DNA of 47,535 bases from Gammaproteobacteria bacterium (GCA_022822625.1 JAJEAV010000066.1:1-47535); one strand, 5' to 3'. Shown: positions 33,662 through 43,300, numbered from the stretch's first letter. Translations and numbers: made by a program. Notes: generated from the sequence alone by a model not told the origin.

Positions 33662-35416
33662 TCAACCTTTCGGCGGTATGCCCGCTTCGTCATCAATCAG
33701 GGATTCACCGGGACGAACGATCGAAAATTCTACGGGTACCATGTCGACCGTCAAATCTCCATCCTGCTGGCATACCCGGGTATAGGTTGATGAATCCAGA
33801 TCTCCCGTATCCGGGAAATCCGCCCGGAAATGCGCACCTCTGGAGTCTTCCCTAGCCAAAGCCGCCAGCGCAACTGCCTGACTGACTTCAATCAGGTTAT
33901 ACAAATTCAGACAGTCCTGCCAACCCAGATTGAAGGTCCGGTCCTGATCGGGAAGTCCAATTTCCAACATATGACAGGTGTATGCATCCAACTCTTCAAC
34001 TCCCTCTCGAATGGAGGACTCGGTGCGAATGATACCAACACTCTCCCACATCCTGTCCTGCAATTGCTCACGAAGTTCAGACAGGCATTCAGCAGATTTG
34101 CCAAAGGGCTGCTCTGCTCGCAGATAGGCCCGCTCTATCGACTCTGGGTCGGGCTCGCGCAAGGAAGCACTCTTGATGACATCTCTTGCCATGGTGTGCC
34201 CCACAATACCACCGAAAACGGTTGCGTTGGCGACCCCATTCCCCCCCAATCGATTGGCCCCATGTATGCCGCCCGCATCTTCGCCAGCCACATACAGGCC
34301 CGGTGAAGAGGTCGAACCATCCACCTGCATTTCAATTCCACCCATCATGTAATGTGCAGTAGGCACAACTTCAACTCGACCGGCAGCAAGATCAAACCCG
34401 CAATCACTGCAACGCTTGACCATGCCGGGAAATTTCTGACGAACATTGTCCGGACCAAGATGGACCATTTCAATAAACAGCCCACCCTGGGGCGTGACAC
34501 GTCCCGACTGGATTTCATGATACATGCTACGCGATACGATATCGCGGGTCGCGCGTTCCCGGGACTCATGGTAGTTTTGCATGAAGCGCTCACCATCACC
34601 GTTCAGGAGATATCCTCCGGCCCCACGCAATCCCTCTTCCAGAATCGTCCCGGTCATTCGGGTATGGGATCCTGCCAATACACCGGTTGGATGAAACTGG
34701 ATCATTTCCAGATCACGAAGTTGAAGGCCATAGCGGATTCCCATGGCCAAACCATCACAAGTCTTGTCTCCAGATGGTGTGTGGTATTTATACATGGTCG
34801 GTCCGGCACCTGTCGCGAGCAACACCGCATGAGCCCTGATCAACCGATATTGTCCAGTCCGAATATCCAGACACAGTACCCCTGCAATCCCGGAGCGATC
34901 CTTGGCGTGTATCAATTCTAGGGCGCGATGTTCTTCGAGTTTTCGGATATCCAGCGTCCATACCTTTTCCATCAGGCGATTGATGATCTCTATACCGGTC
35001 AGATCGCCACGATGTGCAGTGCGATCAAAGCTCTGGCCAGCAAAGGCTTTCTGATGGAGTGTACCGTCCGGATTGCGATCAAAAAAGCAACCAAGCTCAT
35101 TCTCGAGTTCACAAATCCGCTCGATGGCTTTCTCACACAGGGTCCATACCAGATCCTGACGGGGCAACCACTTGCCGCCAACAATTGAATCCATGAAGTG
35201 ACGTTCGATCGAATCACCGGGGTTCAGGGCCACGTTATATCCGCCCTGAACCATGCGTGTACACCCTGACTTGCCAAACAGCCCCTTGGACAGGATGGTA
35301 ATTGAAGCATCGGGATTTTCCTGTCGTGCATGCAAGGCGGCAAACAGGCCGGCTCCTCCTGTTCCGAGAATCAGGATGTCGGTACTCAAGGTTTCAATAG
35401 ACTCGGGAATACCCAT
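33662..35416 (-). CDS. sdhA-like: Succinate dehydrogenase/fumarate reductase flavoprotein
   Basis: A 584-residue FAD flavoprotein. The dinucleotide fold is DILILGTGGAGLFAALHA (residues 13-30). FAGQSFDRTAHRGDLTGIEI, the substrate loop with QFHPTG, RFMQNY and the capping HYMMGGIEM follow; GANRLGGNG and the HFRADFP end also fit. In true SdhA a histidine in SHTVAAQGG binds FAD covalently, but here the equivalent text is SGCTRMVQGGYNVAL, with cysteine in place of histidine. The cofactor is therefore probably not attached through a histidine. This marks a separate SdhA-like clade. Direction of reaction is inferred from the adjacent fumarase. Confidence 0.88.
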   Translation of the reverse strand: MGIPESIETLSTDILILGTGGAGLFAALHARQENPDASITILSKGLFGKSGCTRMVQGGYNVALNPGDSIERHFMDSIVGGKWLPRQDLVWTLCEKAIERICELENELGCFFDRNPDGTLHQKAFAGQSFDRTAHRGDLTGIEIINRLMEKVWTLDIRKLEEHRALELIHAKDRSGIAGVLCLDIRTGQYRLIRAHAVLLATGAGPTMYKYHTPSGDKTCDGLAMGIRYGLQLRDLEMIQFHPTGVLAGSHTRMTGTILEEGLRGAGGYLLNGDGERFMQNYHESRERATRDIVSRSMYHEIQSGRVTPQGGLFIEMVHLGPDNVRQKFPGMVKRCSDCGFDLAAGRVEVVPTAHYMMGGIEMQVDGSTSSPGLYVAGEDAGGIHGANRLGGNGVANATVFGGIVGHTMARDVIKSASLREPDPESIERAYLRAEQPFGKSAECLSELREQLQDRMWESVGIIRTESSIREGVEELDAYTCHMLEIGLPDQDRTFNLGWQDCLNLYNLIEVSQAVALAALAREDSRGAHFRADFPDTGDLDSSTYTRVCQQDGDLTVDMVPVEFSIVRPGESLIDDEAGIPPKG

Positions 35417-35420
35417 GATT

Positions 35421-35768
35421 TCACGTCATCTGAAAAAGCATCAGAAGGCCAACCAACAGTGCAAGTCCCACACATGAAATCACCCATTTGCCGAACTTGC
35501 GATGGGTTTCCGACCTCGACATTTCCAGTCCGAGCACACGAAGCCCAAAGGACAAATGGAGTGCAAGCAGGACAACCAGGCCCCACTCTGCAATCCTGAA
35601 AACGGGTTGCTCGATCAATGACAACGCATTGTCCAGGGATTGGGGTCCTCCTAATGCACTGGCCAGCATCATGAAGTGAACGGGCAAAAACAAGGTCAGG
35701 GCCAAACCGGAGACACGATGACCCAGTGATGCCAGATAACTCCTGTGTGAGCGTAGCGGAGAGAGCAT
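35421..35768 (-). CDS. sdhC-like: Succinate dehydrogenase cytochrome b subunit (SdhC-like)
   Basis: About 115 residues from an ATG at 35768, chosen because an upstream start at 35822 would overlap the previous gene. The opening MLSPLRSHRSYLASLGHRVS contains the HRxSG signature of SdhC, which contacts quinone. Three hydrophobic helices follow; a histidine in LALHLSFGLRVLG is a candidate heme b ligand. The gene ends four bases before the flavoprotein start. It forms the membrane anchor with the neighbouring subunit. Confidence 0.82.
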   Translation of the reverse strand: MLSPLRSHRSYLASLGHRVSGLALTLFLPVHFMMLASALGGPQSLDNALSLIEQPVFRIAEWGLVVLLALHLSFGLRVLGLEMSRSETHRKFGKWVISCVGLALLVGLLMLFQMT

Positions 35769-35770
35769 AT

Positions 35771-36097
35771 TCAAAACACCGCGATCACGGCACTCATTCC
35801 CAGAACCAGGAGTATTGTGCAAACTGCCATTGTCAATCCATTGATCACCTTCCAGTCAAGATTCGTCCATTCTCTGAGGATATTTCGAATTCCGATTGGG
35901 GCATGAATAGCCGCCAGCACAACGAACAATCCATAAAACAGGGCCCAGCCGACATTGTCACGGGTACGCGACAGGATTTCTTCAGCACTCAAGCCCCCTT
36001 CAACAGCAACCAGAATCAGGCCGAGATGTACCAGGACCATTGGAGCGAGTACCGCTGCCGAAATCCGCTGCACCACAAACAGGGTTTGCTCATTCAT
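35771..36097 (-). CDS. sdhD-like: Succinate dehydrogenase membrane anchor subunit (SdhD-like)
   Basis: A 108-residue protein with three hydrophobic helices. MNEQTLFVVQRISAAVLAPM begins with the QRISA-type quinone-site motif of the family; HLGLIL and AAIHAPIGIRNILREW supply possible heme ligands. It starts three bases after the iron-sulfur gene and ends two bases before the SdhC-like gene, so all four are one transcript. Which anchor corresponds to C or D is a naming choice. Confidence 0.8.
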   Translation of the reverse strand: MNEQTLFVVQRISAAVLAPMVLVHLGLILVAVEGGLSAEEILSRTRDNVGWALFYGLFVVLAAIHAPIGIRNILREWTNLDWKVINGLTMAVCTILLVLGMSAVIAVF

Positions 36098-36100
36098 GGA

Positions 36101-36817
36101 TCACCCGGGTCTGGGACCATGGAAGGCCATCTTCTTCAATCCTGCAATACTACTCGCCGGGCTCAATTCGACAGGACAGAACCTTGCACAGTTTCCATGA
36201 CTATGGCACGAACTACATCCATCCCGGGAGAATGCCCTGCTGAATGTCTCTTCCTGTTCCGAGTGTCGTTCATCATTAAGCAGTGTCCATGCCCTGTTGA
36301 GTGCCGCCGGGCCAGGATATCGACGATTCCAGTGCACTACGTCACAGGCACTGTAACAGACTGCACAATTTATGCATTGAAGAGCAGAATCAGCCTGCTT
36401 GCGGGGTTTTGAGTCGGGGTCGACTTTTTGTGGCAGATCGTTACGACTTGACTTCCCCTGAAAGATCGCTCCTGCCCTTTGCCAGGTGTCAATAAACGGT
36501 TCGAAATCACATACCAGATCCTTGATACGCGGCAGATTACGCAAGGGTTCAATCGTCAATTTTCTGCCATGTGCAACTTTCTTGACATGTGTTCTGCAGG
36601 TCCATCGTGGCTGTCCATTGACCGTCATTGCACAGGACCCGCAAACCCCGACCCGACAGGCAAAACGATAGGCAAGTGAAGGCTCATGCTCGCGCTGGAT
36701 TTCCGTGACAACATCCAGGACAGTCTGATTATCGCGGGCCACTACAGCATATTCAGCCCAATAACCGGATTCATCGCCCCGCCAGACCCGAACCTGCAAC
36801 GAATTTGCTGTTTCCAT
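36101..36817 (-). CDS. sdhB-like: Succinate dehydrogenase/fumarate reductase iron-sulfur protein
   Basis: A 238-residue subunit with three clusters. The [2Fe-2S] site is CRVGVCGSCAMTVNGQPRWTC (cysteines near residues 54-74). The [4Fe-4S] and [3Fe-4S] ligands are CINCAVCYSAC and CSSCHSHGNCARFCPVEL. It passes electrons from the flavoprotein to the membrane anchor. It is the first gene of the operon, giving the order B-D-C-A-fumarase alpha-fumarase beta, unlike the C-D-A-B order of the usual TCA-cycle operon. No close consensus promoter was found upstream. Confidence 0.9.
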   Translation of the reverse strand: METANSLQVRVWRGDESGYWAEYAVVARDNQTVLDVVTEIQREHEPSLAYRFACRVGVCGSCAMTVNGQPRWTCRTHVKKVAHGRKLTIEPLRNLPRIKDLVCDFEPFIDTWQRAGAIFQGKSSRNDLPQKVDPDSKPRKQADSALQCINCAVCYSACDVVHWNRRYPGPAALNRAWTLLNDERHSEQEETFSRAFSRDGCSSCHSHGNCARFCPVELSPASSIAGLKKMAFHGPRPG

Positions 36818-37028
36818 ATGAATTTGTGGGTGGAGTGAATCGATTTATTGTATGAGACTATACCAGAGCATACGGACCTCAAGGCTGGATTTTATTCCGG
36901 GTTATGGTCAATTTCATGGATTGCCCTGTGCTTCATGAACAACCCGTCTCCAGATACGGTACGCCGAGTGCAGCGGCATCAACGCAATCAACGGCTTGCA
37001 CTCCAGAGGCTGGGGCGAGTAGCCACAA

Positions 37029-38486
37029 TTACCCAATCGCAATGGTCGAGAGCAACCACAATCCGAATACCGTGTACGCAACCATCAGTCCGGCAAGAAA
37101 ATACTGACTCCTTGCTGCTTCACGTCTGTCCGGAAATTCACTCAAGGCAATCGAATGTGCGATTGCAATTCCTACGATATGCCCAAAGACAATCACGGCC
37201 GTCTGCACGCCCCAGATAACGGAAACCGAACCAAGGTGACTCAAAAACCAGGTTGTCACATGAAAATGATCAAGTCCCAGTAGATCGAGACCCGATGCCA
37301 GCGGATCATTCAGGGCCAGAACCAGATATTGACTGTTGACCAGAACCTGGGTCAGGTAATGTGCACAATGAAACACCAGGGAAATCGGGATGATCGAATA
37401 AACCAGTCGACCAGCCAGTTGACGGAATGAACCGGATCTCGGCCAGCGCAACCCAAAAAACACGCAAGCGGCAAACAGTGAAACAAGGCATATCAATGCA
37501 ATCACCATACCGGAGGTATTTTGCATCCAGACCCCGCTCCTTCCAGGATATTCAAGTGGATTGACCCCGATTGCCTTGAGCCAGAAGTATGTTCTGGAAA
37601 GACCGTCATGGGAAACAGTGCCGAGTGTAGTCAGCACAAAAACCACCCCAGAAATCGGCAAGGCCGGGAATCTGGTCAATGCTCGCCCCGGCAAGCAAAG
37701 GTAGATCGCTCGTGTGTCTTCACCGTCCCCACCCCGGCAAAAGGGTGCAACTGCACCGATCAGGCGAAAAAATATCGAAAACGGTTCTCCACGCTTGAAC
37801 CATTCCTGTTCACCAAAAACCAGCACGGCAACGAAGTTGATTAGCCAGAATGTCAGGACAAATACTGCCAGACGTCCGGGATCTTCGGGCGCAATGTCAA
37901 TGAGTTCAAACCAGGCAAAGGAAACAAACAGGACGATTGCAGGCAGGTAACCAAGCCCTTCCGGCAATTTGACCAGGGAATTGGGCAATCGGCATAGCCG
38001 TCTGATGAGTCGAACCGGACCTTGCCAAGGGTTCAGGAGCCGCCAGAGATCGCCAGTCAGACACTGGATTACGGTAAACATCACCCAGAAGCCTGTCCAG
38101 AATAACAACGGCAAGGGATTGGACAGTGGATCTGTTGAACCGTTCAATCCGAGATAAAGCAGACTACATAGTATCGCGAATGAAGCCAGGCTCGAGAACG
38201 TGCCGGAAAATTCCCGACAGGAAAACAGGCGGATTTTTCGGTTCGCAAGACGTTTGAATGTATCAACGGGCATTGCAGCAAGCAGCAGAAACGAGGCCAA
38301 AACCGATGCTGCACCACCCACTACATATAACCGGGTTGGAAGCAGTAGCACCAGACCCCGTTCGGCACTGTGTGCGAGGGCCAGCTCTGTGGCAGGCATC
38401 AACAGCAACACCCATCCAGCCACCAGAAGAACATGGATTCCTCTGGATGGACCTAACTGCAATTGCTGTTTGTTCGACGGATGCAT
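37029..38486 (-). CDS. Large polytopic membrane protein next to the ABC transporter
   Basis: About 485 residues from an ATG at 38486 (MHPSNKQQLQLGPSRGIHVL), 31 bases after livF. An earlier start at 38600 would overlap livF. About twelve hydrophobic segments are seen, with LAHSAERGLVLLLPTRLYVV near the start. Similar proteins in databases are, from memory, often named fenitrothion hydrolase, but that label rests on thin evidence. Conserved-looking histidines occur near the end (VFHCAHYLTQVL and LDHFHVTTWFLSHLGSVS), suggesting metal or heme. Its place at the end of the ABC operon suggests it processes or co-transports the imported compound (inference). Confidence 0.75.
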   Translation of the reverse strand: MHPSNKQQLQLGPSRGIHVLLVAGWVLLLMPATELALAHSAERGLVLLLPTRLYVVGGAASVLASFLLLAAMPVDTFKRLANRKIRLFSCREFSGTFSSLASFAILCSLLYLGLNGSTDPLSNPLPLLFWTGFWVMFTVIQCLTGDLWRLLNPWQGPVRLIRRLCRLPNSLVKLPEGLGYLPAIVLFVSFAWFELIDIAPEDPGRLAVFVLTFWLINFVAVLVFGEQEWFKRGEPFSIFFRLIGAVAPFCRGGDGEDTRAIYLCLPGRALTRFPALPISGVVFVLTTLGTVSHDGLSRTYFWLKAIGVNPLEYPGRSGVWMQNTSGMVIALICLVSLFAACVFFGLRWPRSGSFRQLAGRLVYSIIPISLVFHCAHYLTQVLVNSQYLVLALNDPLASGLDLLGLDHFHVTTWFLSHLGSVSVIWGVQTAVIVFGHIVGIAIAHSIALSEFPDRREAARSQYFLAGLMVAYTVFGLWLLSTIAIG

Positions 38487-38517
38487 CTTGGGAACCGGAT
38501 GGAAACGCTGAAAAGAT

Positions 38518-39219
38518 CTATACGCTGAGTGTGCGATGAATGGTTTCCATGTTTGACGGCAATTCTTCAATGGACAGAGTCTTGACGATGGTTCCATCAT
38601 CCATCAGGCAAATCCGACTTGCCACCATTTTCACCATGTCCAGACGCTGCTCGACCATGATCACGGACACTCCCATCGCCATCGACTGCTGAACGAATTG
38701 GGCTATTGCCTGAACCATGGTAGGCATCAAGCCTTCGGTTGGCTCGTCCAGCAACAGGATTTCTGGTTCAAGACACAATGCCCGCGCCATTGCCAGCATC
38801 TGTTGCTCGCCCCCACTCAAGGTGCCCGAAATCTGGCCAAGCCTGCCTTCCAATCGTGGGAATAATCCAAGGATCTTTTCATAATCCACTCGGTGATGTC
38901 GGCGGGCATGGGCACCAATTTCCAGATTCTCCCGAACCGTCAACTCATTGAACAACCTTCGCCCTTGTGGCACATAACCAATTCCGGCACTTGCAATACG
39001 CTCGGTCGGGATCCCACTAATCCTCTCACCATCAAGATAGATCGAACCTTCAGTATAGGGCATGAGTCCCATGATCGCTTTAAGCGAAGTGGTTTTCCCC
39101 ACACCGTTTCTGCCCAGCAAACACAATGTTTCCCCTTGATCGATTTCGATGGATATCCCATGAATCGTCTGACTACCCGGAGTGTATCCTGCAGCTAGTT
39201 TTTCAATGCGAAACTTCAT
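38518..39219 (-). CDS. livF: Branched-chain amino acid type ABC transporter ATPase LivF
   Basis: A 233-residue ABC ATPase. Walker A is GRNGVGKTT, the Q-loop lies in GIGYVPQGRRLF (a LivF hallmark), the signature is LSGGEQQMLAMARAL and Walker B is ILLLDEPTEGL. It overlaps the end of livG by four bases. It powers uptake with LivG, LivH, LivM and the periplasmic binding protein. The substrate may be branched-chain amino acids, urea or short amides; the sequence alone does not decide. Confidence 0.93.
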   Translation of the reverse strand: MKFRIEKLAAGYTPGSQTIHGISIEIDQGETLCLLGRNGVGKTTSLKAIMGLMPYTEGSIYLDGERISGIPTERIASAGIGYVPQGRRLFNELTVRENLEIGAHARRHHRVDYEKILGLFPRLEGRLGQISGTLSGGEQQMLAMARALCLEPEILLLDEPTEGLMPTMVQAIAQFVQQSMAMGVSVIMVEQRLDMVKMVASRICLMDDGTIVKTLSIEELPSNMETIHRTLSV

Positions 39220-39971
39220 TCTCCAAGATAGGCGGCCTTGACTCGCGCATCCACCTGAATACCCTTTGGATCATTCTCAGCCAGAATGCCTCCCTGATCC
39301 ATAACCGTGACTCGATCGGCCAGATTCATGACAAACGGCAGGTTATGCTCGATCAGGATGATGGTTCTGTCTGACCGGATGCGCCTGAGCAGATCAGTGA
39401 ATTCCCTGATCTCATCTACCGATAGGCCTTGCGTTGGCTCATCAAGAATAAACAGCACCGGATCAACTGCGAGGTTGACTGCAATTTCCAGCAACCGCTG
39501 ATGGCCGTATGCCAGTTCTGCCGCAAGTCGTGTGCGACTCCAGTCAAGACCGGTCATCCTCAAACAACTGCCAACAATCTCTTCAAGATTCGTTTTCCAA
39601 TCGGTCCATGGTCTGGATTTCGAGGATTGATGGCTGCGCATCTGTGCACCAATTGCGACATTCTCAAACACCGTCAAGCCCGGATAGATACTGGTTATCT
39701 GAAAGGTATAGGCAATCCCCAGGCGTGCCCGCTTCCATGCAGGTTGGCCGGTAATGTCGACACCCCGAAAAACAATCTGGCCGGAATCGGATGCGAGACG
39801 CCCGGACAAGAGGTTGACAAAAGTGGTCTTGCCCGCACCATTAGGACCGATTATGCCGCGAATCTCGCCTTGTTCGAGAGAGAAGTCGATATCCTTGACC
39901 GCAACAACCCCACCAAATCGCCTGTTCAGCTTTTTTGTTGATAGAAGGCTCACGGCAACCAGAGCCTCCAT
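39216..39971 (-). CDS. livG: Branched-chain amino acid type ABC transporter ATPase LivG
   Basis: A 251-residue ABC ATPase. Walker A is GPNGAGKTT, Walker B LFILDEPTQGL, followed by IILIEHNLPFVMNLADRVTV, the H-loop with the family's extended C-terminal end. The signature region reads AELAYGHQRLLEIAVNLA, with YGHQR in place of the usual YGxQR/LSGGQ form, normal for LivG. The start overlaps livM by 22 bases; a GTG 18 bases downstream of the ATG is a possible alternative. Confidence 0.93.
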   Translation of the reverse strand: MEALVAVSLLSTKKLNRRFGGVVAVKDIDFSLEQGEIRGIIGPNGAGKTTFVNLLSGRLASDSGQIVFRGVDITGQPAWKRARLGIAYTFQITSIYPGLTVFENVAIGAQMRSHQSSKSRPWTDWKTNLEEIVGSCLRMTGLDWSRTRLAAELAYGHQRLLEIAVNLAVDPVLFILDEPTQGLSVDEIREFTDLLRRIRSDRTIILIEHNLPFVMNLADRVTVMDQGGILAENDPKGIQVDARVKAAYLGE

Positions 39972-40912
39972 TTCTTCCGCAAGGTTCCCAGCACGCCGAG
40001 CGGAAAGTACACGATTAACAGGATGAGAACCACACCTGTTGCAAGCAGATAGGCCGTGGTGTATCCACTGAAAAAATCAATCATGTAAAACATGATGAAA
40101 CTACCGAGAATCGGACCAAGCACCGTTCCAGCACCCCCAAGTAGAGTGAACAGCAGCACATCAATCGAATACTGAATACTGGCAAAGGTTGAACCAATAT
40201 ATGCAAACAGCAATCCATATGTTGCACCTGCGCCACCGGACAGTGTACCCGAGATAACCATGGCCTTGAGCTTGATCAGGAACGTGTTGTATCCGAGCAT
40301 TCTGGTTCGCAATTCATTTTCTCTTACGGCAACCCATTCACGACCAGGGCCGCCATTTACCCAGCGATACACAATCAGGACCGAGGCAGATAGCAAACCG
40401 AGAGTAATGTAATAACGGGTTTGGGGGCTGGTCAAGTCAACCTGCATCCCCAGAATCGCAAAACTCCGGGCATGTTCCGGCAGTACCAGACCCTCGTCTC
40501 CACCTGTGATATCGGAAAAATAAAGGGTTGCCAGATAGGCAACCTGCGAAAACATCAGGGTCACGATCATGAATGCCACACCTTGCGTTCTCAAGGCAAT
40601 CGCACCAATCAAGGTAGCCGAAAATGCCGAAATTACGATTGCAAACAGGAATGCAGACGGCACTTCCCACCCCAGGTAGTAGACAGGCAAACCGGCTGCG
40701 TACAGCCCGCATGCAAAAAACATGGCGTGGCCGAGACTGAGTAGGCCGACATAGCCAAACAGGATGTTGTATCCGAGCGCGAATATCGCAAGAACCATGA
40801 TTCGGGTGATGGTCAGTTGGTGGTAGTCCGACAATATGAATGACAATAGAAAGAGGAGTGCCAGCACACCAATATGCAGGACGAGCGAGCTTTTTCGGGA
40901 ATTTTCCATCAC
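39950..40912 (-). CDS. livM: Branched-chain amino acid type ABC permease LivM
   Basis: A 320-residue permease with about nine hydrophobic segments. Family blocks are YNILFGYVGLLSLGHAMFFA near the start and the cytoplasmic coupling segment RENELRTRMLGYNTFLIKLK. The gene overlaps livH by four bases. It forms the channel with LivH. Confidence 0.92.
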   Translation of the reverse strand: MMENSRKSSLVLHIGVLALLFLLSFILSDYHQLTITRIMVLAIFALGYNILFGYVGLLSLGHAMFFACGLYAAGLPVYYLGWEVPSAFLFAIVISAFSATLIGAIALRTQGVAFMIVTLMFSQVAYLATLYFSDITGGDEGLVLPEHARSFAILGMQVDLTSPQTRYYITLGLLSASVLIVYRWVNGGPGREWVAVRENELRTRMLGYNTFLIKLKAMVISGTLSGGAGATYGLLFAYIGSTFASIQYSIDVLLFTLLGGAGTVLGPILGSFIMFYMIDFFSGYTTAYLLATGVVLILLIVYFPLGVLGTLRKKWRLWLP

Positions 40913-41790
40913 GACTTACGCAGCCCAAACAGCCCTTCCGGCTTGAAGATCAGCACCAGTGCCACCAGCAGTGTCGAGATCATCTTGGCAAGAGTCGGAG
41001 AGAAGAACATCGAGATAATCCCGTCACTCATACCGATGACAAGAGCGGCCAGAAGTGCCCCTCGAATACTTCCCAACCCCCCGATAATCACCACAATGAA
41101 TGACATGAGAAGTGGATCAAGCCCCATCAGGTAATGCACCTGTCGAATCGGTGCCATGAGGACAGCACCAAGAGCAGCCAGCATTGCTCCAGCCGCAAAA
41201 ACCAGTCCATACACCCAGCCAACCGGGATTCCGAAGACCTGGGCCATTTCTCGGTCAAGCTGTGTGGCTCTCATGATAAGACCCAGCCGGGTCCGGCTGA
41301 GTACATGCCAAACCATCAACAACAGGGCCGCTGCCATCAGGATAACCGAAAGCTTGTATCCGGAATATCCAAACCACGGAAAGTTGATGTGAAAATAAAA
41401 TGGAGGCTCCATTGCGCGGGCATCGGGCCCAAAACCAATCAGTACGCTCTGCTGGATGACATACAGCATACCGATGGTTGCCACAATCGTCGCTTCGGGA
41501 TTGTGGTTGATTTTGCGAAGAATCACCCGATCTGCCGTAAAGGCAATCAAGCCAACCAGTAGCGGCGCTACAAAAAGTGCGACCAGAAACCCGAGAAGCG
41601 GGTGACCGAACAGTACATGACTGACTGACCAGGCGATGACTGCTCCGACCATATGGAATTCACCATGTGCGACATTGACCACACGCAACACCCCGAATAC
41701 CAGACATAGTCCGAGTGCTGACAAGGACAGCACCGCGGCTTGTACCAGGCCTTCAAGTGAAGCAAGAAGCAGGAACGGACCCAGACCCAA
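40909..41790 (-). CDS. livH: Branched-chain amino acid type ABC permease LivH
   Basis: A 293-residue permease with eight to nine hydrophobic segments. It has the LivH signatures GLCLVFGVLRVVNVAHGEFH and the coupling block MRATQLDREMAQVFGIPVGW. The first residues follow the binding-protein gene after 94 bases, within the same operon. Confidence 0.92.
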   Translation of the reverse strand: MGLGPFLLLASLEGLVQAAVLSLSALGLCLVFGVLRVVNVAHGEFHMVGAVIAWSVSHVLFGHPLLGFLVALFVAPLLVGLIAFTADRVILRKINHNPEATIVATIGMLYVIQQSVLIGFGPDARAMEPPFYFHINFPWFGYSGYKLSVILMAAALLLMVWHVLSRTRLGLIMRATQLDREMAQVFGIPVGWVYGLVFAAGAMLAALGAVLMAPIRQVHYLMGLDPLLMSFIVVIIGGLGSIRGALLAALVIGMSDGIISMFFSPTLAKMISTLLVALVLIFKPEGLFGLRKS

Positions 41791-41884
41791 GATAGACCTA
41801 TCAGTTTATTTGAGTATCTGTCTCGGGAAGCAGTCGAGACCCGCTATTACCGGTCGATGAGCACAGTGACCCGAAAGTGTCGCG

Positions 41885-43189
41885 TCAGAGAGCCATCTGT
41901 GTGTAGTCGGCTTCCGGCTCATACAGTCCGTCTTCAATAGACGTGGTATGCACAACCTTCAACCGGCTGTCCTCGACTCTGGAAATATGCTGAATACCGA
42001 AACACTGATGAATTTTGCCATTGAAAACCTTGCTGCCCTGAGGATGATTTCGACTCTCGGCAAATCCAGTCAGCGACTCAGTAGCCTCGATGAGGGCCTG
42101 TCGATCTTCCGGCCCCGAATATCCACAGGTTTCCATGGCTTGCTTGATGATAAATAGGGTTTCCCAGCATCCAAACATATGTGAATAGGCTGAAATATCT
42201 CGAGAGTCACTGACACTGGCACCGTTTTGATCAACTCCGACCTGGTGCCGGAAATACTGATCATGCCGTGTCTGGTCTGGCTGGGCATAACGGGGAAACG
42301 CTTCCCAAAAATGCGTGCCCTGCAAAAACTCAAGCTGTGGTGTTGCAAAATCGACCGCTTCCAGTGAATCAATGTAACCAAAAATCCGGGGGCGATCTCG
42401 CGTCCCGAAAAACTGACCCATCTCCTTTACAAAAGTCAGGACACCTGGTCCGACCAGTACATGATAAAGCACTTCCGTCTCGCGCGGAATCCTCGGAAAA
42501 TAGCGGGTAAACGAAGATTCCGTTGGCGGGACCGGAATCATTTCCAGAACCTTGCCACCTTGTTCGGCAATCGCAATAGAGAAATAATTCCTGTGATCAT
42601 GTCCAAAAGCGTAATCGGGAAAGATCATGGTTATTTTCTTGCCCAGATTTGTGGCAATCCAGGGTGCCATGGAAGCAATTTGCGATCGAACATCCGTTAT
42701 CCCGGGCTGAAATACATATCGATTCAAGGATCCGGAAGCCACATGATAGCCTTCTGATACTACATAGTAGGGTAGCTTGAGCTCTCCAGCCCTGGGTGAT
42801 GAGCCGATCACCACATGGGAAAACAAGGTACCATAGGCAACGTCCGTCTTGTGCTGGGTGGCGAATTTCTCGATCACTTCCGCCCCTCGCCTTGGATCGG
42901 TTCCGTCGTCTTCAATCACTAGTTCGACGGGTCTTCCGTTGATCCCGCCTTCCTCGTTAATGAGTTTCACGGTCGCTACAGCGACTCTTTCATACCACCT
43001 GCCGTAAGAGGCGCCTATACCGGTTCGATGAAGCTGCATCCCAACCTTGATCGGCCGATCAGAACCGAGTACATGCCCCGTCAGTGCAGGGCTGAACTGG
43101 GCCGTCATGGCTATGCCTGCTGCACCGGCCAATTTCCTGAGGCTTTTGCGCTTGTCTTTATCTGTCATTTTATCGGGGGTGTAACTCAT
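41885..43189 (-). CDS. ABC transporter substrate-binding protein (LivK/AmiC-like)
   Basis: A 434-residue type I periplasmic-binding fold protein. The N-terminus (KDKRKSLRKLAGAAGIAMTA) looks like a signal peptide, possibly Tat-like but with KR rather than RR. The mature part begins IKVGMQLHRTGIGASYG. NEEGGINGRPVELVIEDDGT is the classic LivK-family block, then VAYGTLFSHVVIGSSP at the ligand cleft. Its length (above 400) and LQGTHFWEAFPRYAQPD suggest the amide/urea-like branch, not leucine. ATG at 43168 is a possible alternative start. It is the first gene of the transporter operon. Confidence 0.88.
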   Translation of the reverse strand: MSYTPDKMTDKDKRKSLRKLAGAAGIAMTAQFSPALTGHVLGSDRPIKVGMQLHRTGIGASYGRWYERVAVATVKLINEEGGINGRPVELVIEDDGTDPRRGAEVIEKFATQHKTDVAYGTLFSHVVIGSSPRAGELKLPYYVVSEGYHVASGSLNRYVFQPGITDVRSQIASMAPWIATNLGKKITMIFPDYAFGHDHRNYFSIAIAEQGGKVLEMIPVPPTESSFTRYFPRIPRETEVLYHVLVGPGVLTFVKEMGQFFGTRDRPRIFGYIDSLEAVDFATPQLEFLQGTHFWEAFPRYAQPDQTRHDQYFRHQVGVDQNGASVSDSRDISAYSHMFGCWETLFIIKQAMETCGYSGPEDRQALIEATESLTGFAESRNHPQGSKVFNGKIHQCFGIQHISRVEDSRLKVVHTTSIEDGLYEPEADYTQMAL

Positions 43190-43300
43190 GGTTCTATAAC
43201 TGTAAAGAATCCCGCAATCTGGAACTTCGCTCGGCTAGATGTGTCATGGAAGCATCACTGGTCTTTATAAGCAAAGCGAATCTGCGATGACTCGGGAAAA

